DNA from: JAGRGG01 sp965217265
GTDB taxonomy: Bacteria > Pseudomonadota > Alphaproteobacteria > Geminicoccales > Geminicoccaceae
DNA length: 64,000 nt
NCBI GenBank assembly: GCA_965217265.1
Contig: CBDCHP010000012.1
Coordinates: 248,001-312,000, forward strand
Direction of reading: 5' to 3'
Shown here piece after piece: positions 9,105-20,510 of this stretch (position 1 is the first letter of the stretch; the number at the start of each line of letters is the position of its first letter). The notes under the pieces were generated by a model. It searched no databases. It was given only the letters and a program-made list of their open reading frames with translations, and was not told where the DNA came from. A program made the translations under genes and the position numbers.

Positions 9105-9533
9105 GAACTTCGGACCTTCGCTAGAAACGAACGCCAACCCCGCCGCCGGCGGCGCGATCCGGGGTGCTGCGGGCGGGCGTGACGGCCGTTCGCCGCGCGG
9201 GGCTTGGAGCCTTGAACTGGTACGACGCCGGCCGCGCGGATACCCTTCTAGGCTTCGAGCGCGTCGATGGGGCGCAGCAGGCGCCTCTCGATCCAAGCGG
9301 TCGTGCGGCGGCCGGCGGCAGCGATCGAACCGACTGTTTACATCCCCCGCTTCGCTCGGCGCGCGAGAATGACGGCTTGATTAGGAATGTTCTCCAAAGC
9401 CTGCCGGCCTCACCCCGGCCACGACGTGATCCGATGAGACGCGAAAGGGCTTGATCGGTTACACCCGGCACCGCACTAGGGGGTCAAAGCCACGGCGCCA
9501 GGAAACAGCGGCCCCAAGTCGAGGAGAGTTGGC
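9105..9533. other. Intergenic stretch without a recognised gene
   Basis: 429 bases between the divergent DUF6065 and small membrane protein genes. It must hold both promoters. I see no convincing reading frame, hairpin or repeat; the open frames here are short and arginine-rich. Confidence 0.5.
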
Positions 9534-9842
9534 ATGAGTGTCTACGACGTGAACGGCAAGCCCGACGTGAAGGACGACCGTTCGACGACCGGGGCGAAGG
9601 ACGGGCCGGCGACGGACGATGCGCGCGGCGAACGGCCGGGGCAGGAGGCCCCGCCGACGAACATCCTGGCCGGTGCCCGCCCCTGGATCGCCGGCGGGGC
9701 GTTGGCCCTCTTGGCGCTCGTCGGCCTGTTCATCACCAGCCGCTCGCACAACGGCCCCGAGATCGGTTTCGGCGCCCTGCTCGCCGTCATCGGCGTCGGC
9801 GGCATCTTCTGGATGGTCGGCAAGGCGACGGCGCACGATTAA
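9534..9842 (+). CDS. Small two-helix membrane protein
   Basis: 102 residues. The first 43 are polar and acidic (many Asp, Gly, Lys), followed by two predicted membrane helices at about 49-68 (WIAGGALALLALVGLFIT) and 76-95 (IGFGALLAVIGVGGIFWMVG) with a short loop and the tail KATAHD. The ATG follows GAGGAGAG by seven bases, a strong ribosome site. I do not recognise the family. It precedes kbl on the same strand by 128 bases; no functional link is evident. Confidence 0.65.
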   Translation: MSVYDVNGKPDVKDDRSTTGAKDGPATDDARGERPGQEAPPTNILAGARPWIAGGALALLALVGLFITSRSHNGPEIGFGALLAVIGVGGIFWMVGKATAHD

Positions 9843-9970
9843 GGCGCTTTGGGCGTCCACTTTAACAAAAACGGCAGATCGGTCCTCGCCGCGTCGGTCG
9901 GTGCGGTTGACAGCAACAACGGCTCTGTCAGCATTGCTTTGATCGAGCCGCCGCGTGGAAGGAGCCCGTC

Positions 9971-11167
9971 TTGGCCACCGCCCTGATCGCCGAATGCACC
10001 GCCGCCCTCGATGCGCTTCGCGCCGAGGGGCTGGAGAAGGTCGAGCGCGCCATCGCCTCGCCGCAAGGGGCGCGCATCCGCTTGGCCGACGGCGGCGAGG
10101 CGTTGAACCTGTGCGCCAACAACTATCTCGGCCTCGCCGACCACCCGGCCCTGATCGAGGCGGCGCGGCACGCCCTCGACAGCCACGGGCTCGGCATGGC
10201 CTCGGTGCGCTTCATCTGCGGCACCTCGGACCTGCACCGCGATCTCGAAACCAAGCTGGCATCCTACCTCGGCACCGCCGACGCGATCTTGTTCCCGTCC
10301 TGCTTCGACGCCAACGGCGGCCTGTTCGAAGTCTTGACGACCGAGGCCGACGCGGTCGTCTCGGACGCCTTGAACCACGCCTCGATCATCGACGGCATTC
10401 GTCTGTCCAAGGCGCGCCGCTACCGCTACGCCAACAACGATCCGGCCGATTTGGAGCGCCGCCTGATCGAGGCGAAGGACGCGCGCCACCGGCTGATCGT
10501 CACCGACGGCGTGTTCTCGATGGACGGCATCGTCGCCGACCTGCCGGCGCTGGTCGACGCCGCCGAGCGCCACGGGGCACTCCTCGTCGTCGACGACTGC
10601 CACGCCACCGGCTTCATGGGGTCGGACGGCTCGGGCACCCCGGCGCACTTCGACCTCAAGGGCCGCGTGCACGTGCTCACTGGCACGTTCGGCAAGGCGC
10701 TCGGCGGCGCGTCCGGCGGCTACGTCGCCGGGCCGGCACCGATCGTCGAACTCCTGCGCCAGCGCGCCCGGCCCTATTTGTTCTCGAACGCGATCCCGCC
10801 GCCGGTGGTGGCGGCGTCCTTGACCGCCCTCGACATCGTCGCGGGCGACGAGGGCGAGAGGCTGCGGCGGCGCTTGTGGGGCAACACCGAGCGGTTCCGC
10901 AAGGGTCTGTCGGAGGCGGGCTTCGACCTCGTCCCAGGCGCGCACCCGATCATCCCGGTCATGGTCGGCGACGCGAAGAAGGCCGGCGCGCTGGCCGCGG
11001 CACTGACGGAAAAAGGCGTCTACGTCACCGCGTTCTCCTACCCGGTCGTGCCCAAGGGCAAGGCGCGCATCCGCACGCAGATGTCGGCGGCACTGGACGA
11101 GGACGACGTCGGGCGGGCGATCGAGGCCTTCGTCGAGGCCGGGCGCGCGACGGGGCTGATCGGATGA
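9971..11167 (+). CDS. kbl: 2-Amino-3-ketobutyrate CoA ligase (glycine C-acetyltransferase)
   Basis: PLP enzyme cleaving 2-amino-3-ketobutyrate with CoA to glycine and acetyl-CoA, the second step of threonine catabolism. 398 residues, the family length. Features: LCANNYLGLADHP near the N-terminus, TDGVFSMDGIVADLP, DDCHATGF, and the PLP-lysine motif TGTFGKALGGASGGYV with Lys242. The start is TTG at 9971, placed seven bases after GAAGGAG, so translation may be set below maximum. It lies in an operon with tdh, whose product makes its substrate. Confidence 0.95.
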   Translation: MATALIAECTAALDALRAEGLEKVERAIASPQGARIRLADGGEALNLCANNYLGLADHPALIEAARHALDSHGLGMASVRFICGTSDLHRDLETKLASYLGTADAILFPSCFDANGGLFEVLTTEADAVVSDALNHASIIDGIRLSKARRYRYANNDPADLERRLIEAKDARHRLIVTDGVFSMDGIVADLPALVDAAERHGALLVVDDCHATGFMGSDGSGTPAHFDLKGRVHVLTGTFGKALGGASGGYVAGPAPIVELLRQRARPYLFSNAIPPPVVAASLTALDIVAGDEGERLRRRLWGNTERFRKGLSEAGFDLVPGAHPIIPVMVGDAKKAGALAAALTEKGVYVTAFSYPVVPKGKARIRTQMSAALDEDDVGRAIEAFVEAGRATGLIG

Positions 11168-11190
11168 TGCGGGTTCGCGACGACGGTGTC

Positions 11191-11286
11191 TTGCCACCCT
11201 GGACCCCGCAGCAAGTGCGGGGCGACAACGTGAAGTTCGAGCTTTCCTCCTGTCATCCCCGACTCGATCGGGGCTCCAGGGTGGCA
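11191..11286. repeat. REP/BIME-like inverted pair between kbl and tdh
   Basis: Two REP-like units face each other: GCCACCCTGGA followed by a CCCCGC...GCGGGG hairpin (11193-11222), and TGTCATCCCCGACTCGATCG...CTCCAGGGTGGCA (11251-11285). The outer arms are complementary. The same unit occurs at 26126-26163. Such repeats often sit between operon genes as RNA stability or attenuation structures. Confidence 0.75.
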
Positions 11287-11315
11287 GAGCGACACTGCCC
11301 ACGACGGGACACCGC

Positions 11316-12340
<1,025 letters not shown>

Positions 12341-12344
<4 letters not shown>

Positions 12345-14176
12345 GCACGTTCGAGAGCGGCCGCGAGTTTCTCGAAGATCTGCTGCGCCGGATGGGCAAG
12401 GGCGAGATTCAACTACCCGACTTTCAGCGCGGCTGGGTCTGGGACGACGACCATATCAAGAGCGTGATCGCCAGCGTCGCGCGTGCCTTCCCGATTGGGG
12501 CCGTGATGCTGCTGGAAACAGGGGGCGAAATCCGCTTTCAGCCCCGACTGGTCGAGGGCATCACGCTGAACAAAAGTGTTGAACCGCGCCTGCTGATCCT
12601 GGACGGGCAGCAGCGACTCACCTCGCTCTACCAAGCAACCTTGCTCGATAAGGTGGTTGAAACGGTTGATGCACGCCGCCGGCGGCTCAAGCGTTGGTAC
12701 TATATCGACATGCAGGCTGCCGTATCCCGCCCGCAAGACCTAGAAGAGGCAGTTCGCAGCCTGCCCGATGACCGACGAATTAAGAATTTTCGCGGCGAAG
12801 TAGTCGAGGACTACGGAAGTACGGGGCTTGAGTGCAAAGGCTGTCTCTTCCCGCTTCACGCCGTGTTCGATTCGACGGCTTGGCGCCATGCGTTCAATCA
12901 AGTTTGGGGCCATGACACGAACATGATCCAGCTCTTCGATCGCTTCGAACGAGACATTTTGAGCACCTTCAAGCGTTACCAAGTGCCGACGATCACCTTG
13001 CGGCGCGAGACGCCGAAGGAAGCCGTCTGTCAAGTCTTCGAGAAGGTCAACACGGGCGGCGTCTCCTTGAACGCCTTCGAGTTGCTCACGGCGACGTTCG
13101 CCGCTGACGGCTTCAACCTGCGCGACGATTGGTACGGCGATCCTGCGAACGCGAAGGCAGGACGTCGGCAACGTCTAGCCCGGCATGGCGTGTTGCAAGG
13201 GTTGGAAACAACCGACTTTTTACAGACGATCTGCCTATTGCACACCTTTGACCAGCGCCGGCGGGATATCGAGGTCGGCCGCCGGCCGGAGGATGCAACG
13301 GGCGTCAGTTGCAAGCGCGCCACCATCTTGGACCTGCCCTTGAATGCCTACAAGCGGGTCGCCGACGAGGCTGAAAAAGGCTTTACCCGCGCCGCACGCT
13401 TCTTGCATCAGCAAAAGTTCTTCGTCGCCCGCGACCTTCCTTACCGGACGCAACTGGTTCCACTTGCCGCGATTTTCGCGCGTCTGGGCGAACGCTGGGA
13501 CGAGGACGGCATCCGACGGCGGGTGGCGCGGTGGTATTGGTGCGGGGTGCTGGGCGAACTCTACGGTAGCGCAGTCGAGACTCGTTTTGCCCGCGACCTG
13601 CCGGAAACACTCGCATGGGTTACTCAAGGAGCCGCCGAGCCTAGTACGGTGCAAGAGGCAAACTTTGCGCCGAGTCGCTTGCAAACCCTGCGCACGCGCA
13701 ACAGCGCGGCGTACAAGGGCGTACATGCGCTGCTCATCCGCGATGGCTGCCTCGACTTTCGCACCGGCGAGCGCATTGAGGAAGCAACCGATTTTCAAGA
13801 GCAAATCGACATCCATCACATCTTCCCACGCCGCTGGTGCGAAGCGATGAACATTCCTCCTTCAATCTACAATGCGATTTTGAACAAGACTGCCATAGCA
13901 CGTAAAACCAACCAGATCATCGGCGGCAGACCACCATCGGAATATCTGGAAAGGTTACAGTCGAGTGCCGGCATTTCACTCGACCGTATGGACGTAATTT
14001 TGCAAAGCCATCGAATTGAGCCAGCCCAACTTCGCGCCGACGCTTTCGAACCCTTTTATGCGGCCCGGCGTACGGCCTTGCTAGGGTGCATCACCGAGGC
14101 GATGGGCAAGACCCCGACCGACGAAGTCGAAGAAGCCGTCTTCGAGGATCAGGATTTAGAGGACGAGGCCGCGTGA
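12341..14176 (+). CDS. DUF262 / HNH (GmrSD-like) protein, translationally coupled to tdh
   Basis: 611 residues. N-terminal DUF262 (ParB/sulfiredoxin-like fold) motifs: P26-DFQRGWVW, then LILDGQQRLTSLYQ with DGQQR at 88-92, later FEKVNTGGVSLNAFELLTA. The C-terminal nuclease-like part has IDIHHIFPRRWCE (H492-H493) and N515-KTAIARKTNQ, an HNH/DUF1524-type site. This layout resembles GmrSD type IV restriction enzymes and related phage-defence nucleases. The GTG start overlaps the tdh stop and the TGA stop overlaps the next GTG start, so it is knitted into a metabolic operon. GC content is visibly lower than in neighbours, suggesting acquisition. A defence role is inferred; no partner gene is present. 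Confidence 0.82.
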
Positions 14177-15702
14177 GCGAGGGCGGCGGCAGGCGCAACC
14201 GGCGCGAGCGGCGGACGGTCGGCGCGATCGCGCAGCGGCCGTTCAAGCAGCCGCGGCTGCGCTTTGCCCCCGTCGAGGCCGTCTCGGCCGACCAATTGGA
14301 GACGATCCACCGGGCGAGCCTGAGGATCCTCGCCGAGATCGGCATGGACGTGATGCATGAGGAGGCGCGCGAGATGCTGCGCGCCGCCGGGGCCGAGGTC
14401 ACGAACGAGCGCGTCCGCCTCGACCCGGCCCTGGTCGAGAGCTTCGTCGGCAAGGCGCCGGCCTCGTTCACGCTGCACAGCCGCAACCCCGCCCACGACC
14501 TTATCATCGGCGACGGCTACTTCACCTTCAGCGCAGTGGCCTCGGCGCCCAACGTCGCCGACCGCGCCCGCGGCCGCCGGTCAGGCAATTTCGAGGATTT
14601 TTGCAGCCTGCTGCGCCTCGGGCAGAGCCTGAACGCGATCCACACGGTCGGCGGCTATCCTGTCGAGCCGATCGACCTGCACGCCTCGATCCGCCACCTG
14701 GACGCGGTCCACGCCCTCCTCACCCTGACCGACAAGGCGATCAGCGTCTACAGCCTCGGCCAGGAGCGCAACCGCGACGGCATCGAGATGGCGCGCATCG
14801 CCCGCGGCGTCGACGACGCGATGCTGGAACGCGAGCCGTCCTGCTTCACGATCATCAACACCAACTCGCCCTTGAAGCTCGATACGCCGATGACGCAGGG
14901 CATCCTGGAGATGGCGCGGAAGAACCAGATCACCGTCGTCACCCCCTTCACGCTCGCCGGGGCCATGGCGCCGATCTCGCTCGCCGGCGCGGTCGCCCAG
15001 CAGAACGCCGAGGCGCTGATGGGCCTCGCCGTCTGCCAGTCGGCGCGGCCGGGGGCACCCTTCGTCTACGGCGCCTTCACCTCGAACGTCGACATGCGCT
15101 CCGGCGCGCCCGCATTCGGCACGCCCGAATACATGAAGACGGCGCTGATCGGCGGACAGTTGGCCCGGCGCTACGACCTTCCCTACCGCACCTCGGGCGT
15201 CAACGCCGCCAATACGGTGGACGCGCAGGCGGCCTACGAGAGCGTCTTCTCCTTGTGGGGCGTCGTCATGGGCGGCGGCAACCTCGTCAAGCACGCGGCC
15301 GGCTGGATGGAAGGCGGCCTTCAGGCCAGCTTCGAGAAGATGGTTCTGGACGCCGATCTCTTGCAGATGGTGAGCGCCTTTCTCGACCCGATCGACGTCG
15401 GCGAGGCCGAACTCGGCCTGGACGCGATCCGCGAGGTCGGCCCCGGCGGGCACTTCTTCGGCGCCTTGCACACGCAAGAGCGCTACGAGCACGCCTTTTA
15501 CGCCCCGATGATCTCGGACTGGCGCAACTACCAAGCCTGGGCCGCGGCGGGATCGCCCGATGCCTACGTCGCCGCCGAGAAGGTCAAGGACACGCTGCTC
15601 GCGACGTATGAGGAGCCGCCGCTCGACCCGGCCGTGCGCGAGGAACTCGACGCCTACGTCGCCAAGCGCAAGGAAGAGGGCGGCGCGCCGACGGATTTTT
15701 GA
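14173..15702 (+). CDS. Trimethylamine methyltransferase (MttB) superfamily protein, non-pyrrolysine type
   Basis: 509 residues from a GTG overlapping the previous stop. The family fold is shown by LRFAPVEAVSADQLETIHRA, ILAEIGMDVMHEEAREMLRA, INTNSPLKLDTPMTQGILEMA and PFTLAGAMAPISLAGAV, ending in EELDAYVAKRKEEGG. No in-frame amber codon occurs, so it belongs to the non-pyrrolysine branch that includes glycine betaine methyltransferases; the actual methyl donor is unknown. No corrinoid protein is adjacent, so pairing with a distant partner would be needed. Context with threonine and glycine genes hints at one-carbon or betaine metabolism. The stop abuts repeat copy 3. Confidence 0.85.
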   Translation: MSEGGGRRNRRERRTVGAIAQRPFKQPRLRFAPVEAVSADQLETIHRASLRILAEIGMDVMHEEAREMLRAAGAEVTNERVRLDPALVESFVGKAPASFTLHSRNPAHDLIIGDGYFTFSAVASAPNVADRARGRRSGNFEDFCSLLRLGQSLNAIHTVGGYPVEPIDLHASIRHLDAVHALLTLTDKAISVYSLGQERNRDGIEMARIARGVDDAMLEREPSCFTIINTNSPLKLDTPMTQGILEMARKNQITVVTPFTLAGAMAPISLAGAVAQQNAEALMGLAVCQSARPGAPFVYGAFTSNVDMRSGAPAFGTPEYMKTALIGGQLARRYDLPYRTSGVNAANTVDAQAAYESVFSLWGVVMGGGNLVKHAAGWMEGGLQASFEKMVLDADLLQMVSAFLDPIDVGEAELGLDAIREVGPGGHFFGALHTQERYEHAFYAPMISDWRNYQAWAAAGSPDAYVAAEKVKDTLLATYEEPPLDPAVREELDAYVAKRKEEGGAPTDF

Positions 15703-15703
15703 G

Positions 15704-15843
15704 CACGCTTCGCGTCCGCTGCGCGGGGCTTTTTTCTTTTTTGCTAGTTTGGCCGGGGCTGGCTTCGGCGCTGGGGCCAGTTCGGGTACAAAGCGATAAA
15801 AAGAAAAGAGAGAAGGCCCCGCGCCAGCGGACGCGAAGCGTTC
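15704..15843. repeat. Palindromic dispersed repeat, copy 3
   Basis: Left arm CACGCTTCGCGTCCGCTGCG plus T-rich tract, inner GGCTTCGGCGCTGGGGCC, right arm with A-rich tract and GCGGACGCGAAGCGTTC. It begins two bases after the mttB-like stop and ends 17 bases before the vapB start, so it separates the two transcription units. The GTTAAC block is absent. Confidence 0.85.
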
Positions 15844-15860
15844 TCTTGAAGGGCATAGGC

Positions 15861-16112
15861 ATGGCACTCACGATCGACGATCCCAAAATCGACCGGATGG
15901 CGGAAGAACTGGCGCAACGCGAGGGCGTGAGCGTGGCCGACGCCGTGAGGGCGGCGCTCGCAGCGCGGTTGGGATCGAGTGCCGAGGGCAAGCCCAAGCC
16001 GGTCGACCTCGATGCCGTTCGCGAGATTGCACGGCGTTACGCAGCGCTGATCTACGACGATCACACCGACGACGAGATCCTGGGCTACGACGAGAACGGT
16101 GCATTTCGCTGA
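15861..16112 (+). CDS. vapB: VapB-type antitoxin
   Basis: 83 residues with the layout of Rv0623-like antitoxins: MALTIDDPKIDRMAEELAQR, then GVSVADAVRAALAARLG, a ribbon-helix-helix DNA-binding region, and an acidic toxin-wrapping tail (YDDHTDDEILGYDENGAFR). It would neutralise the downstream PIN toxin and repress the pair. Its stop shares one base with the vapC start (TGATG), the classic coupling. Base composition resembles that of the genome. Confidence 0.86.
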   Translation: MALTIDDPKIDRMAEELAQREGVSVADAVRAALAARLGSSAEGKPKPVDLDAVREIARRYAALIYDDHTDDEILGYDENGAFR

Positions 16113-16510
16113 TGGTGATCGATTCCTCGGCCGTCATCGCCATTCTGCGCTACGAGCCTGAAATGGAGGCGTTCATTCGCCTCATAGCACAGGCCGACAT
16201 CAAGCTGTTTTCAGCAATTTCCGTTCTTGAGTGCCATCTGGTGTCTTTCGCTGAGCGAAAGCAACAAGGCAGTCAGGAACTTGATCGTTTTCTCGATGAG
16301 ACGTCGCTAGACATCATTCCCTTCGATAGACCGCAACTCGTCGCGGCACGCGAAGCCTTCGTCCGCTTGGGCAAGGGCCACCACCCGGCCGGCTTGAATT
16401 TCGGCGATTGCTGCTCTTCCGCCCTTGCCAGGGTTCGTGGCCTGCCGCTGCTCTACAAGGGCGACGACTTCGCTCGAACGGACATCGTTTCGGCGGCGTC
16501 GGCAAGCTAG
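16112..16510 (+). CDS. vapC: VapC-type PIN-domain toxin ribonuclease
   Basis: 132 residues. PIN-domain acidic residues are in place: D4 (MVIDSSAVIAIL), E40 (SVLECHLVS), D99 (NFGDCCSSALA) and an Asp pair at 117-118 (YKGDDFARTD). VapC toxins cleave tRNA or rRNA when freed from VapB. The residues appear intact, so an active toxin is expected. The gene ends nine bases before nadE; no dedicated terminator is visible between them. Confidence 0.9.
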   Translation: MVIDSSAVIAILRYEPEMEAFIRLIAQADIKLFSAISVLECHLVSFAERKQQGSQELDRFLDETSLDIIPFDRPQLVAAREAFVRLGKGHHPAGLNFGDCCSSALARVRGLPLLYKGDDFARTDIVSAASAS

Positions 16511-16519
16511 GGGATCGAC

Positions 16520-18575
16520 GTGTCACAGACCGCCCTCTCCTTCCACAACCCTTACCGCCACGGCTTCGCCCGCGTCGGGGCCTGCACCATCGCCTGCACC
16601 ATCGCCGATCCTGCCACGAACGCCGAAGCCGTGCTGGAGCGGGCGAAGGCGGGCGACGCCGCCGGTGCCGCGCTGCTCGTCTTTCCCGAACTCTGCCTGT
16701 CGGGCTACGCGATCGACGACCTGCTGTTGCAGGACCCGCTGCTCGACGCTGTCGAGGCCGCCGCCGCCGACCTCGTCCGGCGCTCGGCCGGGCTGAAGCC
16801 GCTCCTCCTCGTCGGCGCCCCGGTCCGCTGCGGCAACCGGGTCTACAACGCGGCGCTGGCGATTCGGGGCGGGCGTCTCCTGGGCGTCGTGCCGAAGGTG
16901 CATCTGCCCAACTACCGCGAGTTCTACGAGCGGCGCCACTTCGCCTCGGGTGCGGGCACCGACGGCGGCGCGGTCCGCCTCGGCGGCCATGATGTCCCCT
17001 TCGGCCCCGACCTCCTCTTCGAGGCCGGTGACCTGACGGGCTTCATCGTCCACGCCGAAATCTGCGAGGACGTCTGGATTCCCGTGCCGCCCTCGTCGAA
17101 GGCGGCGCTGGCGGGGGCCACCGTGCTCGCCAACCTCTCGGCCAGCAACATCACCATCGGCAAGGCCGACACCCGCCACGCCTTGTGCCGCTCGCAGTCG
17201 ATGCGCTGCTTGAGCGCCTACCTCTACGCCGCGGCGGGTGCCGGCGAGTCGACCACCGACCTCGCCTGGGACGGGCAGGCCGCGATCTACGAGAACGGCG
17301 ACCTCTTGGCCGAGAGCGGGCGCTTTTCCGACGGGCCGCAAACCGCGCTCGCCGACGTCGACCTCGACCTCATCCGCCAGGAACGCGCACGGATGGGCAC
17401 CTTCGACGACAACGCCCGTGCCGTCGCCCCCCTCGCCTTCCGCCGCGTCGGCTTCGTCCTCGATCCGCCAGCGCAGGACCTCGACCTGATCCGCCCCTTG
17501 CGCCGCTTCCCCTTCGTGCCCGACGACCCGGAGCGCCTGGCACAGGACTGCTTCGAGGCCTACAGCATCCAGGTCTCCGGCCTGGAGCAGCGGCTCAGGG
17601 CGATCGGGTCGAAATCGCTCGTCATCGGCGTCTCGGGCGGGCTCGACTCGACGCACGCGCTCATCGTCGCCGCCAAGGCGTTCGACCGGCTCGGCCTGGA
17701 GCGCGCCGGCATCCGCGCCTACACCCTGCCGGGCTTCGCCACCTCGGACGCGACCAAGGCCAACGCCTGGGCCTTGATGCGAGCCCTCGGCGTCAAGCCT
17801 GAGGAGATCGACATCCGCCCGGCGGCGCGGCAGATGCTGACCGACATGGGCCACCCGTTCGCCAAGGGCGAGCCGCTGCACGACGTCACCTTCGAGAACG
17901 TCCAGGCGGGCCTGCGCACCGACTACCTCTTTCGCCTCGCCAACCAACACGGCGGCATCGTGCTCGGCACCGGCGACCTCTCCGAGCTTGCCTTGGGCTG
18001 GTGCACCTACGGCGTCGGCGATCAGATGTCGCACTACAACGTCAATTCGGGTGTGCCCAAGACGCTGATCCAACACCTGATCCGCTGGGTGATCGCGTCC
18101 GGCCAGTTCGACGCCGCCGTCAACCGGACGCTGGGCGCCATCCTCAAGACCGAGATCACCCCCGAACTGGTGCCGGTCGGCGAGGGCGAGACGCCGCAGA
18201 GCACGCAGGCCAAGATCGGTCCCTACGAGCTGCAGGACTTCAACCTGTTCTACACGCTGCGCCACGGCTTTCGCCCGTCCAAGATCGCCTACCTCGCCCT
18301 CAACGCCTGGGGCGACCTCGGGCGCGGCGACGTGGCCCCCCGGCCACCCCGACGACGAGCGCCGCGCCTACGACCTTCCCGCCATCGTACGCTGGCTCGA
18401 CCTGTTCCTCAAGCGCTTCTTCGGCTTCGCCCAGTTCAAGCGCTCGGCGATGCCCAACGGCCCCAAGGTCAGCGCCGGCGGCTCCCTCTCCCCGCGCGGC
18501 GACTGGCGCGCGCCCTCGGACGGGAACGCGAGGGTGTGGCAGGAGGAACTGCGGGCGAACGTGCCGGGGGAGTGA
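16520..18575 (+). CDS. nadE: Glutamine-dependent NAD+ synthetase, with a C-terminal frameshift
   Basis: Makes NAD+ from deamido-NAD+ with glutamine as nitrogen source. Glutaminase (nitrilase-like) domain triad: E57 (VFPELCLSGY), K126 (PKVHLPNYREF) and C182 (AEICEDVW). Synthetase domain: SGGLDSTHALIV near 371, LGTGDLSELALGW, GVGDQMSHYNVNSGVPKTL. Near 18331-18334 the frame shifts: after NAWGDLGRGD the expected continuation (WPPGHPDDERRAYDLPAIVR) is in the +1 frame and runs to the TGA at 18573, giving the normal length of about 684. One extra base beside a six-C run is the simplest cause. nadE is normally essential, so a sequencing error is likely, but a real lesion cannot be excluded. The start is GTG after AGGGGAT. 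Confidence 0.88.
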
Positions 18576-18720
18576 ACGCTTCGCGTGCGCTCGCCGCGCG
18601 GGCTTTCTCTTTTCTTTTTGCTAGTTGTTCGAGGCTGGCCCTCGGCCTTGGGGCCAGTCTCCTATGTTAACACTGGCAAAAAGAAAGAAGAAAAGTCCGG
18701 CGCAGCCGACGCGAAGCGTT

Positions 18721-18723
<3 letters not shown>
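18573..18723. repeat. Palindromic dispersed repeat, copy 4
   Basis: A full copy: left arm TGAACGCTTCGCGTGCGCTC, T-rich tract, inner hairpin GGCTGGCCCTCGG...GGGGCCAGTC, GTTAACACTGGC block, A-rich tract, right arm GACGCGAAGCGTTCTA. It lies between convergent nadE and mmsA, and both of its ends are stop codons (TGA for nadE, TAG for mmsA). Confidence 0.92.
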
Positions 18724-20214
<1,491 letters not shown>

Positions 20215-20510
20215 GGAATGCCCTCCCACGGGTCCGGGTACGCACCCGGACGATTGCTCGTTGCTCGCGTTCGAACGCACTTGCCTCAAGCCGCCACGGT
20301 TCGCAAGCGGTGGGTGGAACCGTCGCACAACCGGCTCTCGACCGCATTGAGCGACGAAACGCCCGCCAAGCCGTCGCGCACGCTACGTATCGAGGTGGTT
20401 TTCGGCAACGAGGCCGCAAGAGGATCCTCGCGGCTTTCTCGTTGCGCGGTGCAAAGAAGGGGCCCGGCGGCGACGTTTAAGGCGGGCGTGCGCCGCGGGC
20501 GAACGCGATT

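Noticed and set aside
9907..9935. TTGACA at 9907-9912 as a promoter for kbl
   Set aside because: At 17 bases the -10 position reads AGCATT, a poor match, so no promoter is claimed.
20215..20510. Possible gene between mmsA and the DUF2252 gene
   Set aside because: Only short, arginine-rich frames are open, without ribosome sites or recognisable motifs.
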